Assembly: GCA_023430705.1 (NCBI GenBank)
Contig: JAEYZJ010000067.1
Span: 1 to 6,891, forward strand
Source of the DNA: Pseudomonadota bacterium
GTDB lineage: Bacteria > Pseudomonadota > Alphaproteobacteria > Rhizobiales > Devosiaceae
Length of the DNA stretch: 6,891 nt
Direction: 5' to 3'
Of this stretch, positions 6,338-6,891 are shown piece by piece. Positions within the stretch are counted from its first letter, which is position 1; every line of letters starts with the position of its first letter. Both the position numbers and the translations under genes were made by a program. A model generated the notes under the pieces. The model was not told where the DNA came from and did no database searches. It worked only from the letters and a program-made list of their open reading frames with translations.

Positions 6338-6352
6338 GGGCGGCAAACCATG

Positions 6353-6423
6353 GCCGGACGCGGCGCGGTCCGGCAGGCACTCCGGGCGCTGCCGCGCCGG
6401 GTCGTCGCGCGCCGTGCGACCCG
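6353..6423 (+). other. two GC-rich hairpins downstream of the acetyltransferase
   Basis: GCCGGAC (6353-6359) pairs with GTCCGGC (6368-6374) around an 8-base loop, and CGGGTCG (6398-6404) pairs with CGACCCG (6417-6423) around a 12-base loop. Both stems are perfect 7-mers. Neither is followed by a T-run, so they are not classical terminators; they may stabilise the 3' end of the message or assist Rho-dependent termination. Confidence 0.35.
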
Positions 6424-6574
6424 TCGGAATAGAAGACCGAGTGAGCACGATTTCGCCGGCGTCTCCGCTGGCACGCTGAGCTGGGTAAAGTGAGGGCGCT
6501 CGAGGGGGTGGCGAGGATAATTTGCCGGCGGTGATTGACGAGAGGCTTGCCCGTGGCGTTCATATCCAAGTGTT

Positions 6575-6603
6575 TTGTGATTACCTTTCTGTCATACTAT
6601 AAA
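6575..6603 (+). promoter_or_regulatory. candidate promoter of the porin-like gene
   Basis: TTGTGA (6575-6580, four of six to TTGACA) and TATAAA (6598-6603, five of six to TATAAT) are separated by 17 bases in the most AT-rich part of the window. Transcription would start near 6610, leaving a very short leader before the ATG at 6621. A second -35-like TTGACG lies at 6535-6540 without a good partner. Confidence 0.45.
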
Positions 6604-6620
6604 ATCAAAGTGATTTGAGA

Positions 6621-6891
6621 ATGTACCTGCCCACTCGGTCACTTCTGGTATCGCTGGCGACTTATGCCGCTCTTTTGTCGACAACAGTCGGTCAGGAGCG
6701 CCTCGGTGATGATCGCCATATGTACGAGGCTCCTCCCTTGGTTGCTTGTTCCGATGCGGGCGGTCTCGCCGGCATATTCATTGGTCAGGACCAGTGTATC
6801 CTTGTGTCGGGGGAAGCGCGGTTTTCAGCAGGTTATGACCATTCGGCCGAGCTGCTTGCCTGGCACTCCGAAATTGGCCGAGTCTTTGGCG
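6621..6891 (+). CDS. secreted protein, probably porin-like (Porin_2 type), 3' end outside window
   Basis: The frame is open from the ATG at 6621 to the window end, giving 90 codons without a stop. The first 25 residues look like a signal peptide: Arg6, a hydrophobic core LLVSLATYAALLS and a small-residue region before VGQ. The mature part has a Cys-x13-16-Cys spacing with CSDAGG, FIGQDQC and then ILVSGEARFSAGYD. This resembles the start of alphaproteobacterial Porin_2 proteins, where a pair of cysteines and a C-x-x-(I/V)-x-G-x-x-R strand follow the signal peptide. The product is therefore likely to be an outer-membrane beta-barrel or a related periplasmic protein; the family call is moderate because only the N-terminus is visible. 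GC at third codon positions is about 57% by hand count, visibly lower than in the other genes. The start lacks a strong Shine-Dalgarno; TTG at 6615 is an alternative. Confidence 0.65.
   Translation, partial: MYLPTRSLLVSLATYAALLSTTVGQERLGDDRHMYEAPPLVACSDAGGLAGIFIGQDQCILVSGEARFSAGYDHSAELLAWHSEIGRVFG

Noticed and set aside
6267..6569. A 100-codon minus-strand frame reaching into the acetyltransferase 3' end
   Set aside because: It overlaps a clear gene, has an Arg/Pro-rich translation and no ribosome binding site or known domain.

Overview
The window looks like ordinary chromosome from a GC-rich alphaproteobacterium, probably Hyphomicrobiales (Rhizobiales) or a close relative. This rests on the strong G/C bias at third codon positions, the glnB-glnA gene order, a DUF808 membrane protein, tandem PilZ proteins and the start of a protein resembling the alphaproteobacterial Porin_2 family. 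The species assignment is inference. I see no IS element, CRISPR array, rRNA or tRNA.

Layout, left to right. (1) Positions 1-870 (+) hold the C-terminal half of an ABC-F ATPase cut by the window edge. (2) A 173-bp gap with a candidate promoter (perfect TATAAT) and a dyad precedes two adjacent 224-codon PilZ genes (1044-1718 and 1720-2394, +). They are separated by one base and are clearly tandem duplicates. (3) Convergent to them is a DUF808/YedI-type inner-membrane protein (3411-2413, -). (4) Upstream of it on the same strand lies the nitrogen-assimilation operon glnB (5404-5066) then glnA (5005-3596). It has a near-consensus sigma-54 promoter before glnB, an NtrC-like palindrome in its leader and a strong intrinsic terminator after glnA. 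(5) Divergent from glnB across a 333-bp gap is a left-handed beta-helix O-acetyltransferase of the Maa/LacA/NodL group (5738-6337, +). (6) A 283-bp gap, GC-rich and hairpin-forming first and AT-rich later, leads to a secreted, probably porin-like protein starting at 6621 and running off the window end.

Functional links: glnB and glnA form the one clear functional unit. PII senses 2-oxoglutarate, energy and glutamine status and controls the activity of glutamine synthetase. The sigma-54/NtrC-type signals would switch the pair on under nitrogen limitation. The two PilZ proteins probably act together as c-di-GMP receptors. The other genes show no evident link to each other.

I found no convincing undescribed system. 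The items most worth a second look are the gap-free PilZ duplication with a degenerate first domain in each protein, the NtrC-like palindrome placed downstream of the predicted glnB start site, and the porin-like gene with relaxed base composition and a repeat-flanked promoter.
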